Assembly: GCA_016235815.1 (NCBI GenBank)
Contig: JACRIM010000034.1
Location: 62,001 to 126,000 of the forward strand
Source: Planctomycetota bacterium
Lineage (GTDB): Bacteria; Planctomycetota; Phycisphaerae; UBA1845; UTPLA1
Reading direction: 5' to 3'
Length of the DNA stretch: 64,000 nt
Shown: piece by piece, positions 1 to 8,608 of the stretch
How the letters are laid out: the number at the start of each line of letters is the position of its first letter
Numbering within the stretch: the stretch's first letter is position 1
Made by a program: the position numbers and the translations under genes
The notes under the pieces: generated by a model
The model's database searches: none
What the model was told of the DNA's origin: nothing
What the model saw: only the letters and a program-made list of their open reading frames with translations

Positions 1-5
1 CAGAA

Positions 6-578
6 ATGTCATCGCACCCGAAAGGAACCGTTTCACATCACGTCGCGTTCGCACTCGCCGTTGGTCTGCTTCTATGCATGTGGACGCTCACCACGGATGC
101 TCGCCCGCCGCGAGCTTCGAAATCCACTCTGCATATCGACGCCTGCTTTTCGCCGGGCGGCGGCTGCGAGAGCCGCATCGTGGAGGAAATCCAAACCGCC
201 GACAAATCCATACGCGGCCAGATTCACTACTTCACCTCCAAACCAATCGCCGACGCGCTCATCGCCGCCCACAAACGCGGCGTGTCGGTTCAACTGATCC
301 TCGACAAGTCGCAGGAGAAAATGACCTACGGCCGCTGGCCCACGCTGCGCCGCGCCGGTGTCGATGTGCGCTTCGACCGCGAACACGAGGTCAACAACAA
401 CAAAGTGCTCATCCTCGACGGCCGCACCGTGATCACCGGCTCCTACAACTACACAAAAGCCGCCGAGGAGAAAAACGCCGAGAACATCCTGATCGTGGAG
501 AACGAGGAAGAACTCGCCGGCAAGTACGCGGCCGACTTCGATGCCCATTACAAGCACGCCGTCAAAGGCTCAAGTTAG
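6..578 (+). CDS. PLD-superfamily nuclease-like protein with altered HKD motif
   Basis: Small single-domain phospholipase D superfamily protein of the Nuc endonuclease type (190 aa). Residues 13-31 are hydrophobic, so it is probably exported or membrane anchored. The signature region fits HxK(x)4D(x)6GS: K133, D138, G145 and S146 are in place, followed by the typical SYNYTKAAEEKNAEN stretch. The catalytic histidine position is Asn131 (NNK instead of HxK). Family members work as dimers with one HKD motif each, so loss of the histidine should abolish or alter catalysis. Only five bases lie upstream in this window, so the ribosome binding site is not visible and the start could lie further left. 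Confidence 0.8.
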   Translation: MSSHPKGTVSHHVAFALAVGLLLCMWTLTTDARPPRASKSTLHIDACFSPGGGCESRIVEEIQTADKSIRGQIHYFTSKPIADALIAAHKRGVSVQLILDKSQEKMTYGRWPTLRRAGVDVRFDREHEVNNNKVLILDGRTVITGSYNYTKAAEEKNAENILIVENEEELAGKYAADFDAHYKHAVKGSS

Positions 579-598
579 CGTTACGAATTATTGATCCC

Positions 599-1819
599 CT
601 AGCGCGTCTTGGTGATGACGTACGTGTCAATGACACCGCCGTCCTCGCTGATCTGCCTGAGTTCGAGCTTCTCCGCCGAGAGGTCCACCTGCGTGAAGCT
701 GAATTTCGCGTCGTTATGCACGCGGATATAGCCCGGCGGCGTTGCCGATTCCTTGTACCGATTCGCTCCGGCCGCGCCCGTCGTGATGTACACCGTGCCC
801 TGTCCCTCGCCGACGGCCTTGTCCCCGCGCATCGGCGCGGTGCGTTCGTACAAGTGGTTGTGCCCGCAAAACACCATATCAACCCCGCACTCGTCGTACA
901 CCTTTAGAAACGCGTTCTTCATGTGCTCGCCGCCGGACTCGGGGTGCTCGCTCCCGGTGTAGAACGGATGGTGGTAATAAAGAAACTTCCACCGCGCCTT
1001 GCTCTCCGTCAGCACCTTGCGCAGCCATGGCGCGACGATCTCGCTGCGTTGCTTGTTCGTGATCGTGCCCTCCTCCTCCGGCGGATTTGAATCAAGCCCG
1101 ACGAACAACGCATCACCAAAGGTGAACCAGTAGTTTCGCTCCGGCTCGATCCCCGGCGGGCCGTTTCGCGGCAGCTCGAATATCGACATGAACGCCTTCC
1201 CATGCTCCGTCGCGCAGTCGTGATTGCCGAGGCTCGGCATGAACGGGATTCGGCGAATCAACTCGGCGTACGGCTCGAAAAAATTCGTCGGGTAATCCTC
1301 GATCTTGCCGCTCGGATAAATGAGGTCGCCGGTATGAATGATCAGATCGGGTTTCGCAGCGACCATCAATTTCGCCAGATCGGCCTGCGTGTTGCTGCCG
1401 TTGCCCGAGTCGCCGAACGCGAGAAATCGAAACGGTGTCCCCGGCGTCGGGGGGGCTTTGATCTCGACCGGCCCTGCAAGCGTCGCACCGAAAAGCCCTG
1501 CACTCTTTACCTCGTACGAATATGTCGATCCCGGCTTGAATTCCGCGAAGCTCGCTTCGAATCGATCACCGTCCTGATCGGCCCGTTGCTCCTGTCGTCC
1601 GTTCGCTGAAACCAATTCCACCTTGCCGCCCGACACCGAGCCGACGTGCCATGAAATCGAAACTCGCCCCGGCTCCGGCATTTGCACCATCGGTCCGCAT
1701 CGCAACCGCGTCGGCTGCTGCATCCGAACAATTCGCCCGCCCGCGATGATCGCCGATGCTGCGACCACGAAAATCAAGAATCGGGAAGGCCTGCGTGATG
1801 CGGCGGGATGATTCATCAA
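599..1819 (-). CDS. Metallophosphoesterase, purple acid phosphatase-like
   Basis: 406-aa secreted or membrane-anchored calcineurin-like phosphoesterase. A hydrophobic segment near residues 14-28 looks like a signal anchor. Residues of about 40-130 form a fibronectin-like N-terminal domain as in purple acid phosphatases. The catalytic domain follows with the metal-ligand motifs in order: FGDSG, GDLIYPSG, GNHD, YYHHPFYTGSEH and GHNHLYER. The enzyme probably hydrolyses phosphomonoesters outside the cytoplasm; the substrate cannot be read from sequence. It starts with two ATG codons, 1819 or 1816. It is divergent from prfB, and the prfB promoter lies in the gap between them. Confidence 0.85.
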   Translation of the reverse strand: MMNHPAASRRPSRFLIFVVAASAIIAGGRIVRMQQPTRLRCGPMVQMPEPGRVSISWHVGSVSGGKVELVSANGRQEQRADQDGDRFEASFAEFKPGSTYSYEVKSAGLFGATLAGPVEIKAPPTPGTPFRFLAFGDSGNGSNTQADLAKLMVAAKPDLIIHTGDLIYPSGKIEDYPTNFFEPYAELIRRIPFMPSLGNHDCATEHGKAFMSIFELPRNGPPGIEPERNYWFTFGDALFVGLDSNPPEEEGTITNKQRSEIVAPWLRKVLTESKARWKFLYYHHPFYTGSEHPESGGEHMKNAFLKVYDECGVDMVFCGHNHLYERTAPMRGDKAVGEGQGTVYITTGAAGANRYKESATPPGYIRVHNDAKFSFTQVDLSAEKLELRQISEDGGVIDTYVITKTR

Positions 1820-1842
1820 GAAATAATCTCCATTTCCTGCGG

Positions 1843-1871
1843 TTGGCGACTCCGGTTGACGCGATTATAGT
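1843..1871 (+). promoter_or_regulatory. Sigma70-type promoter of prfB
   Basis: TTGGCG (1843-1848), a 17-base spacer and TATAGT (1866-1871). The expected transcription start near 1878 leaves a short leader before the prfB ATG at 1899, which has GGAG at 1887-1890. Confidence 0.55.
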
Positions 1872-1898
1872 TAGATATCGCGAAACGGAGTACCGCAC

Positions 1899-3030
1899 AT
1901 GCCTCTTCCCGATGGAACCGCAACGCTCGAAGAACTTTCCGCCCGGCTCAATGCCATCCGGGACTCTCTTTGACTTCCCACGAAAAAAGGAACTCCTGAA
2001 GGAAAAAGAGGCCCAGATGGCCAAGCCCGGCTTCTGGGACAGCGGAGATTCCGCGCAAGCCGTTATCGCAGAATTCAAAACGCTCAAGGCCATCGTCGAT
2101 CCGATTGAGGCCGTCATCCGCCGCGCCGAGGATGCCGCCGTCCTCTCAGAGTTGGCTGAGGCAGAGAACGACGCCTCGACGCGCGAGGAGGCCGATCGCG
2201 AGCGATTGGCCCTCATTCCCGAAGTCGATCGCGTCGCGCTGATGGCGCTGCTCTCGAATCCGAACGACAGCCGCGACTGCTATTTCAATATTCAGGCCGG
2301 CGCTGGCGGCACCGAGGCATGCGACTGGGCCGACATGCTGCTTCGGATGTACCTTCGCTATTTTGAAAAGAATAAGTACAGCCTCGAGGAACTCTCCCGA
2401 AAAGATGGCGAAGAAGCCGGCATCCAGTCGATCAGCCTGCTCGTCAAAGGCCCGTATGCCTACGGCTACATGAGCTGCGAGATGGGCGTGCATCGCCTTG
2501 TGCGGATCAGCCCGTTCAACGCCCAGGGCAAACGTCAGACGAGCTTCGCCGCCGTCGATGTGCTTCCCGTCTTCCCGGACAACGAAATCGAGTTGCCCGA
2601 GAAGGACCTCGACATCGTCTTTTTCCGGCGTGCCAGCGGCGCGGGCGGGCAGAACGTGAACAAGGTCGCCACCGCCGTCCGCATCAAACACATCCCGACC
2701 GGCGTGGTCGTCGAGTGTGTGAATGAGCGCAGCCAGCAACAGAACAAACGCCAGGCCATGAGCATGTTGCAATCCAAGCTGGAACAGATCGAGCAGGCCA
2801 AGCGTGACAGCGAACTGGCCAAGCTGCACAGCGAGAAGGGCGAAATCGCCTGGGGCAACCAGATTCGCAACTACGTGCTGGACGATCCGCGCGTCAAAGA
2901 CCTTCGCACGGGCATCGAAACCGGCAATCCGCAGCGCGTCCTCGATGGAGACATTGATGAGTTTATTCAGGCCATGCTCCGCCACCGTGCCGAGAAACGC
3001 GCCAAGCAGGATCGCGATACCGGAAAATAG
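1899..3030 (+). CDS. prfB: Peptide chain release factor 2 (programmed +1 frameshift)
   Basis: Release factor 2, which recognises UGA/UAA stop codons and triggers peptide release on the ribosome. The first 24 codons run from ATG 1899 in frame 0 and end at CTT TGA C (1968-1974), the canonical RF2 frameshift site. After a +1 slip, reading continues from GAC at 1972 to the stop at 3028, giving 376 aa. The joined N-terminus (LEELSARLNAIRDSL then DFPRKKELL) matches RF2 proteins, which neither frame alone does. The tripeptide anticodon SPF is in RISPFNAQGKR and the catalytic GGQ in GAGGQNVNK. Expression is expected to be autoregulated: scarce RF2 lets the ribosome pause at UGA and shift. A single-frame gene call would give a wrong N-terminus beginning at 1756. 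Confidence 0.95.
1968..1974 (+). promoter_or_regulatory. prfB +1 recoding site CTTTGAC
   Basis: CTT TGA C is identical to the universal prfB slippery stop. TGA is codon 25 in frame 0, and the downstream frame is open from GAC. The upstream purine-rich CGGGA could serve as a weak internal Shine-Dalgarno stimulator. Confidence 0.93.
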
Positions 3031-3159
3031 TCCCCACCGCGGCACCGGCCTCGTGTTCGTGACCTTTTGCCCGCCCAAACCGACGTTATCGCATCGCCGC
3101 GTTTTGTCGATAAAGTATTCAGCGGGAAGGGCGGTGTGGAACAAAGGATGGTTTAGCGA

Positions 3160-3188
3160 TTGAAAAGCCGACCGGCTTCGACTACAAT
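3160..3188 (+). promoter_or_regulatory. Sigma70-type promoter of the double-kinase gene
   Basis: TTGAAA (3160-3165), a 17-base spacer and TACAAT (3183-3188). It overlaps a TTG that would otherwise serve as the longest start, so translation must begin further downstream. Confidence 0.5.
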
Positions 3189-3255
3189 AGATGTCGCTTC
3201 TCAGACGCAAATCGGCCATGCCGATCGCCTCGCCGGCGATCCCTCCACGGTGCCG

Positions 3256-5112
3256 ATGCTGAGAGGATCTCGCACGACAACAGGGACCCCGACATCCGTG
3301 ACGACTTCCAGCACTGTTGCGCGCCTTGAATCGACACCCCGCGAACCGCTCACCATCCGCGAGGAAGTGCGCGGTGAGTACCAGTGGTGCATTGCCTCCA
3401 CGCATTACGACGCCCTCAATAGTTCCGATCTCGACTGGTTCAACCTGACCGAAGGCCCGAACTGCACCCTCGTGAAGCGCAACAGCCAGCGCGATGTCTG
3501 GCGCGTCCGGTGTCGCGGCAGGGATTACTTCGCCAAGCTCTACCACCCCAACGGCTGGGTCGCCAAGGCCAAGCTCCTCGTTCGCGGGCCTATCGCCCTC
3601 TGCGAGTGGGAGGTCGGCCGCTACGGCTCGGCCCACGGCATTGCCACGGTTGTCCCGGTCGCCACGGCCTGGACCGGCACGCGCGGCAGCGGCGGACCAT
3701 CACTTCTCATCACCGAGGCCGTCAACGACGGCATCCCGCTCAACGACTTCTGGATGGCCATCCGCGATGATCGTGCCAAGGCCCGCCTGCTCACCGATTC
3801 GCTGGCCCGGCTGATCGCCCGCTCGCATCAGTGCGGCTTCCAGCATGGCGACATGCACCCCGGCAACATCCTCGTGCGCGAGCAATCGCCGCGCTGCGAG
3901 GCGCTCTTTGTCGATCTGCACAAGGTCCACATCGCCGCGACGGTCACGCAGCGCCAGGCCGTGAAAAACCTCGCGCAGCTCAACCAGTGGTTCCGCTCCC
4001 ATGCCTCGCGCGCCCAGCGCCGCCGATTCCTCGTCGACTACGCCACCTATCGGCGCGAATACGCCCTCGCAAGCCCCTTCGCACAAGACCTTCACCTCGA
4101 ACCCGGCCGGCTTATTGCCGAGTTGCAGGCCCAGGCCGGGCGACACGCCGCCGCGCTCTGGTCGAAGCGCGATCGCCGCGTCGTCAGGAACAGCCGCTAC
4201 TTTGCCCGCATCAAGCCCGCGTCCGGCTGGCGCGGCCACGTTTTGCTCTCCTGCAAGCATCCGGCCGCCGCCGCTTCCGCCTCGAAGCTTGATTACACCA
4301 AGAAGCAATGGAAAGAATGGCTGGCCGATCCGCTGTCGTTGGTCGACCCGGCGCGGCACAAGCTGCTCAAAGATTCTCACACCGCGACAGTCTGCGAAAT
4401 CACCCTGCCGACGAACCCGCCGGTGAAGGTCATCGCCAAGCGACCGCTGGCCCGCAACGCATGGAAGAAATTGACGCAGCGCTTCGGCCCTTCGCGGAAT
4501 CAGCGCGCCTGGCGGATCGCCAACATGCTCCGCAACCGCGACCTCGCCACGGCCCAGCCGATGGCGATCATTGAGCGTCGGCTGTTTCGATGGGTTCTGC
4601 TCGATTCGATCCTGCTCACCGAGTTCATCGACGGCGCGGTGGATCTGGAGACCTTTCTCACCCGCGATATCGCCGAGCTTCCGCGGGATCGTCAGCGGGC
4701 CGTCAAGGATCGCCTCATCGCCGCCGTCGTGCGCACCGTGAAGACCTTCCACGACCGCGGCTTTTCGCATCGCGACTTCAAGGCGCCCAATCTGCTCGTG
4801 TCGTGGGCGCCACCGTTTGCCGGCGAGCCGATGCTGACCTTCATCGATATGGACGGCATCTCCCACGCCCGCCGCCCGCGCGAAACGCAGCGCCTCCGGG
4901 CCGTCGTCCGCCTCTGCGCCAGCCTGCTGCACAGCGCCGCCTGCACGCGAACGGACAAGCTACGCTTCCTGAAGAGCTACCTCTCCGGCCCCGGCCGCAC
5001 CACGTCCGCCTGGAAGTCGACCTGGCGGACCATCCACCAACTGGTCTGCGACAAGCTGGCCGACAAGGACCTCCGCCGCCAGTGGAAATTGGCCCACTAC
5101 GGGCGCGAGTAG
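3256..5112 (+). CDS. Tandem WaaP/Kdo-kinase-like double kinase
   Basis: About 618 aa with two protein-kinase-like domains resembling the lipopolysaccharide core kinase (Kdo/WaaP, RIO-related) family. Domain 1 has the ATP lysine in YFAKLYHP, the catalytic loop HGDMHPGNILV and the metal Asp in FVDLHKV. Domain 2 has VIAKRPLA, HRDFKAPNLLV and FIDMDGI. The key Asp, Asn and Lys residues are therefore present in both halves. Known relatives phosphorylate heptose or Kdo of lipid A core at the inner membrane; that substrate is an inference here. The first roughly 40 residues are Ser/Thr-rich and look disordered. ATG 3256 is chosen because the promoter covers the earlier TTG; GTG 3298 is another candidate. 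Confidence 0.75.
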   Translation: MLRGSRTTTGTPTSVTTSSTVARLESTPREPLTIREEVRGEYQWCIASTHYDALNSSDLDWFNLTEGPNCTLVKRNSQRDVWRVRCRGRDYFAKLYHPNGWVAKAKLLVRGPIALCEWEVGRYGSAHGIATVVPVATAWTGTRGSGGPSLLITEAVNDGIPLNDFWMAIRDDRAKARLLTDSLARLIARSHQCGFQHGDMHPGNILVREQSPRCEALFVDLHKVHIAATVTQRQAVKNLAQLNQWFRSHASRAQRRRFLVDYATYRREYALASPFAQDLHLEPGRLIAELQAQAGRHAAALWSKRDRRVVRNSRYFARIKPASGWRGHVLLSCKHPAAAASASKLDYTKKQWKEWLADPLSLVDPARHKLLKDSHTATVCEITLPTNPPVKVIAKRPLARNAWKKLTQRFGPSRNQRAWRIANMLRNRDLATAQPMAIIERRLFRWVLLDSILLTEFIDGAVDLETFLTRDIAELPRDRQRAVKDRLIAAVVRTVKTFHDRGFSHRDFKAPNLLVSWAPPFAGEPMLTFIDMDGISHARRPRETQRLRAVVRLCASLLHSAACTRTDKLRFLKSYLSGPGRTTSAWKSTWRTIHQLVCDKLADKDLRRQWKLAHYGRE

Positions 5113-5154
5113 GGGATTCCCGCAGGCAGTGGCTCCCAAACAAAATCATAACCG

Positions 5155-5183
5155 TTGACGAGGCGGCAATTCACCCATACTCT
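5155..5183 (+). promoter_or_regulatory. Possible promoter of the methyltransferase gene
   Basis: TTGACG (5155-5160), a 17-base spacer and TACTCT (5178-5183). The predicted transcription start falls on or next to ATG 5191, so the transcript may be leaderless. The -10 box is weak. Confidence 0.35.
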
Positions 5184-5190
5184 GCCGCGA

Positions 5191-6723
5191 ATGGCTAAGC
5201 GAGCATCTAAAAAGAAACCTGTAGTGGGTTCACCGCGTCGCCCATCGGCTCTGATCGATACCCGCGTCATCTACTGCGGCGACAATCTGGAGCAGTTGGC
5301 CGGGCTGCCCGATAGCTGCATCGATCTGGTCTACATCGACCCGCCCTTCAACAGCAACCGCAACTACGAGGTCTTCTGGGGCGAGACCAAGGAGAAGCGG
5401 GCCTTTGAGGACCGCCACGCCAGCACGCAGGCCTACATCGACTACATGCGGCCGCGCTGCCAGCAACTCGCGCGGGTTCTCAAGCCCACGGGGAGTTTCT
5501 ACTACCACTGCGACTGGCACGCGAGTCACTACGTCAAGGTGATGCTCGATCAGATCTTCGGTGAAAACCATTTCTCGTCGGAAATAGTCTGGAAGCGGAC
5601 CACCACGAAAAGCGATTATCGCCAAGGGGCGACGAACTGGCCAAGAATCCACGACAGCATCTTTGTGTATCAACCCGATCCACGCTCTGCAGTGTTCAAT
5701 CAACCGTTTAGGGCATACACGCAGGAGTATGTAGATAGCAAGTACCGAGCGCAAGACGAAGACGGTCGCAGGTACATGCTTGACAACCTGACTGCGCCTG
5801 GCGGCGGGACGCGAGGGCATCCCACCTATGAACTGATGGGTGTCACCCGAGCGTGGCGGTACAACAAGGAAAAGATGCTTGGCCTCGTCAAAGAAGGACG
5901 AATTGTCCAGCCAAGCCCAGGCGCTGTCCCTCGATACAAGCGGTACTTAGACGAAGTCCAAGGAATTGCCATAGGGACCTTTTGGGACGACGTGTTGCCG
6001 CTAAACTCGCAGGCAAACGAAGCCTTGGGTTATCCTACGCAAAAGCCGCTGGAACTCCTGGACCGCATCATCAACGCCAGCAGCAACCCCAACGACATCA
6101 TCCTCGACGCCTTCTGCGGCTGCGGTACCGCCCTCGTCGCCGCGCAGAATCTCGGCCGTCAGTGGATCGGCATCGACATCTCCCCCACCGCCTGCCGCGT
6201 CATGGCCAAGCGCCTGAAAGACGTCTGCAAGATGCGCGAGAGCGAGCCGGGCCACCGCGCCCACGACGTCAATTCGTTCATCGTCCGCGACCTGCCGTGG
6301 ACCATTCAGAAGCTCAAGGCCATCCCGCCCTTCGAGTTCGAGAACTGGGCCGTCATCGCACTCGGCGGCATCCCCAATAAGGTGCAGGTCGGCGACATGG
6401 GCATCGACGGCCGCATCTATCCCGTCGGCACCAAGCCCGCCGAGGCGGCGGCCAAAGGCAAGAAGGGCCACACCGACAGCATGTTCGCCGAGGACTGGTT
6501 CCCCATTCAGGTCAAGCAGATGGACAAGGTGGGCAGACCCGACATCGACCAGTTCGAGGCGGTTATGGCCCGCGAGGATCGCCAGCGCGGCTTTTTCGTT
6601 GCCTTTGGTTTTTCATCGGATGCCGAACGAGAGTGCGCCGCGTTCCATAAGAAGTCCGGCCGGATTATCAAGCTCATCACAGTTCAGGAAATCCTCGACG
6701 AGCAGCACGTTCAGAAGATGTAG
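5191..6723 (+). CDS. DNA methyltransferase fused to Mrr-like nuclease domain
   Basis: 510-aa fusion. The N-terminal part is a beta-class amino-methyltransferase: catalytic DPPF starts at residue 50 and the AdoMet motif FCGCGT lies near 308, so the order is IV, target recognition, I. It should methylate exocyclic amino groups of A or C. The C-terminal 110 residues resemble an Mrr-type PD-(D/E)xK nuclease: GDMGIDG (Asp406) and FPIQVKQ (Gln440, Lys442). That would make a single-chain restriction-modification protein. The part encoded at roughly 5570-6050, between the two conserved blocks, is visibly lower in GC and has different codon choice, as expected of an exchanged target-recognition domain. 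The unknown gene behind it follows after 26 bases. Confidence 0.82.
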   Translation: MAKRASKKKPVVGSPRRPSALIDTRVIYCGDNLEQLAGLPDSCIDLVYIDPPFNSNRNYEVFWGETKEKRAFEDRHASTQAYIDYMRPRCQQLARVLKPTGSFYYHCDWHASHYVKVMLDQIFGENHFSSEIVWKRTTTKSDYRQGATNWPRIHDSIFVYQPDPRSAVFNQPFRAYTQEYVDSKYRAQDEDGRRYMLDNLTAPGGGTRGHPTYELMGVTRAWRYNKEKMLGLVKEGRIVQPSPGAVPRYKRYLDEVQGIAIGTFWDDVLPLNSQANEALGYPTQKPLELLDRIINASSNPNDIILDAFCGCGTALVAAQNLGRQWIGIDISPTACRVMAKRLKDVCKMRESEPGHRAHDVNSFIVRDLPWTIQKLKAIPPFEFENWAVIALGGIPNKVQVGDMGIDGRIYPVGTKPAEAAAKGKKGHTDSMFAEDWFPIQVKQMDKVGRPDIDQFEAVMAREDRQRGFFVAFGFSSDAERECAAFHKKSGRIIKLITVQEILDEQHVQKM

Positions 6724-6749
6724 CACGACTCAGCCATCGTGGGGCAAGC

Positions 6750-7457
6750 ATGTCGATCCCTGCAATAATAATTGGTGACAAGCACTCCGTACTTCGATAT
6801 GGACCCGCGCCCATGAAGAATCGGTCGAAGTGGTCTCAAAGGGACTCCGACATGATCGCCCATTTCTTGCAGGCGCATGATCAAATAGCAAGTTCTCGAT
6901 GGGCGAAATCTGAAATATCATTCACGACGCAAGGATCGGTTGTTACTGAATCCAACTTTCCTGAGTTTGATGACTTCGTATTTGCGGCGGTTTATTTTCG
7001 CCAACTTACAATGAAAAAGGACGCGTTGCTTTCTGACGCTGTCACACGCTATCTAAGATTCATCGCCTGCCCTCTGCGTCATGGTTGGATCGAGATAGAA
7101 AAGGGCAGGTTCAAGACTGCACTCGACAAGAAATCGTTTCCGATGCTTACTTCCTATTCTGTACGCGAGTTGTTCGAGGCATTCATTTACGGCGCGGGGC
7201 TGATGCACAAGACGCCGAAAGCTAAGGACAAGAAACGAAAACAGTTCTTAAATCTAATCGACCACGAGCCGCGCGAGCAAGTTGTTTATTCACTCAACAT
7301 GTCTTTGCACATGACTCTCAACCATGTTGGCAATATTGCGGCGGTGATCTACCAAGACTACTCAGATTGGATCGCCAAACATAACTTACCTCGGCCCGAC
7401 ATCCGATGGCACAGCAGTTTATTTGAAGTAATTGGCTCAGATGCCAAGCAGGCATAG
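6750..7457 (+). CDS. Hypothetical protein downstream of methyltransferase-nuclease
   Basis: 235-aa protein of no family I recognise. It has no signal peptide and no clear membrane segment, is rich in Lys, His and aromatic residues, and has a basic patch KAKDKKRKQF in the middle. Base composition is lower in GC than the chromosome around it, which points to transfer. The tight spacing to the methyltransferase-nuclease gene on the same strand suggests a shared transcript and a defence-related or regulatory role, but this is context only. ATG 6813 is an alternative start. Confidence 0.6.
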   Translation: MSIPAIIIGDKHSVLRYGPAPMKNRSKWSQRDSDMIAHFLQAHDQIASSRWAKSEISFTTQGSVVTESNFPEFDDFVFAAVYFRQLTMKKDALLSDAVTRYLRFIACPLRHGWIEIEKGRFKTALDKKSFPMLTSYSVRELFEAFIYGAGLMHKTPKAKDKKRKQFLNLIDHEPREQVVYSLNMSLHMTLNHVGNIAAVIYQDYSDWIAKHNLPRPDIRWHSSLFEVIGSDAKQA

Positions 7458-7989
7458 GCTGAGACAATGAGGGCGAGTTGTTCACTACCCGTCTAAGTCA
7501 ATCATCGCGTCATCACTCGACCCTGCAATACTACAGATTAGATTCTCTCGTTAAATCGTTCGACGGCACCCAACGCTCGTAACTCATGCTCTCACAGTGA
7601 CATACCACATTTCACCGCCCGGCTGAAACACTGAGCAAGATTGATAGGTGTAAGTGAAAAAAAAGCGAAGACAGCAATGGTGTGCCAATGTGTCAAACTA
7701 AACATCGATCTTCCATCGTCCAACGACGGCACCCGGCACAAAAACCGCACAAACGGTTTGTGCGTTTTTGTGGCCGCCAGCCAGGTTTTTGTGGTTTTTT
7801 GTGGGGGGTAGTTTTTTTTACAAATCGTAGAGGCGAACGGGCATTCGCGTCGGAGATCCGCCGGGGCGGACCTACGTCGCGCAATAGATTCATACCCCAC
7901 CTGATCCCCCAGTCCCTCATTTCGATGTTTCGACTTTTCGACGTTTCAGGCGCTCTCGAATCCTTAAACCCTTGCCCCGAGGTTCACCC
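7458..7989 (+). other. Long non-coding stretch in the accessory patch
   Basis: No convincing gene in either strand. The stretch is low in GC and has runs of A and T, a strong inverted repeat (7737-7772), and three copies of a TTTTTGTGG word just after it. The right part (about 7850-7990) returns to GC-rich sequence and is the leader of the next gene. Confidence 0.6.
7737..7772. repeat. Near-perfect inverted repeat, about 17 bp arms
   Basis: Left arm CACAAAAACCGCACAAAC, right arm TTTGTGCGTTTTTGTG, with one bulged C (about 7746) and a three-base loop. The word GTTTTTGTGG recurs at about 7785 and 7796. It could be a factor-independent terminator or a protein-binding palindrome; the T-rich sequence downstream weakly favours a terminator. 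Confidence 0.6.
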
Positions 7990-8541
7990 ATGGATGTAAT
8001 GAGACAATATCGCGACAGCGCGTCCCTCATCGTCAAGACGTTGACGCTCGATCAGCTCGAGCAGCTCGATCTTGCCATCGTCACGCGCGACCCGCCCACC
8101 TACACCGCCTGTTACAAGCAATTCCAATTAACCGACCTCGGAATCAGCTTCGATGTCTTCTACCGCTATGCCCGAAAGCTCCGCACCAACCTCCGCGCTG
8201 CCGCCCTCGCACAGTACAACGTCCCCGACCCGGATAACTCCGAAACGCTCCTGCCCAAACTGGTTTGCCAACGGATGGTCGAAACCCTGCTCACCGAAAA
8301 ACTCTCGCCCCGCGCCCTGCTCCGGCTCGCCGAGTCCTACCGCATGACCGCCCAAATCGAAATCCAGCGCCGCCGCCTCGACATCGCCGAAGAAATGAGC
8401 ATCCATCGCATCGCCACCGCCGCCGAACCAATTCCCCAACTCCCGGCACCGCAAGCGCAACGCGCTCATGTCAATCCCGATGACGACTCGCCGGTAACGA
8501 CCGATCCATCAACGGACCTATCACCCGAACCCTCTCCCTAA
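7990..8541 (+). CDS. Hypothetical protein, possibly Mu gp27-like
   Basis: 183-aa soluble protein. Residues 15-65 look like a helix-turn-helix-bearing segment (LDQLDLAIVTRDPP... FYRYARKLR), followed by a long helical region (about 85-145) and a Pro/Asp/Ser-rich tail. The layout recalls the DUF3486/phage Mu gp27 family, but the similarity is by eye only and weak. ATG 7990 is preferred to the upstream TTG at 7972. It lies next to the restriction-modification patch and before the duplicated permease fragment, in a region that looks rearranged. Confidence 0.5.
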   Translation: MDVMRQYRDSASLIVKTLTLDQLEQLDLAIVTRDPPTYTACYKQFQLTDLGISFDVFYRYARKLRTNLRAAALAQYNVPDPDNSETLLPKLVCQRMVETLLTEKLSPRALLRLAESYRMTAQIEIQRRRLDIAEEMSIHRIATAAEPIPQLPAPQAQRAHVNPDDDSPVTTDPSTDLSPEPSP

Positions 8542-8608
8542 GGGAAAGGGACTTGCTCGAACCCTACTCTTCGGGAATCTGCGCAATCTGCGGTTCCATC
8601 CTCCCCGC

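Noticed and set aside
2146-3636. Long antisense frame of about 496 codons
   Set aside because: It is opposite prfB and the double-kinase gene, both with clear motifs. Long antisense frames are common in GC-rich genes.
7592-7999. Short overlapping frames on both strands in the non-coding stretch
   Set aside because: They consist of the inverted repeat and T-rich sequence, have no ribosome site and no family resemblance.
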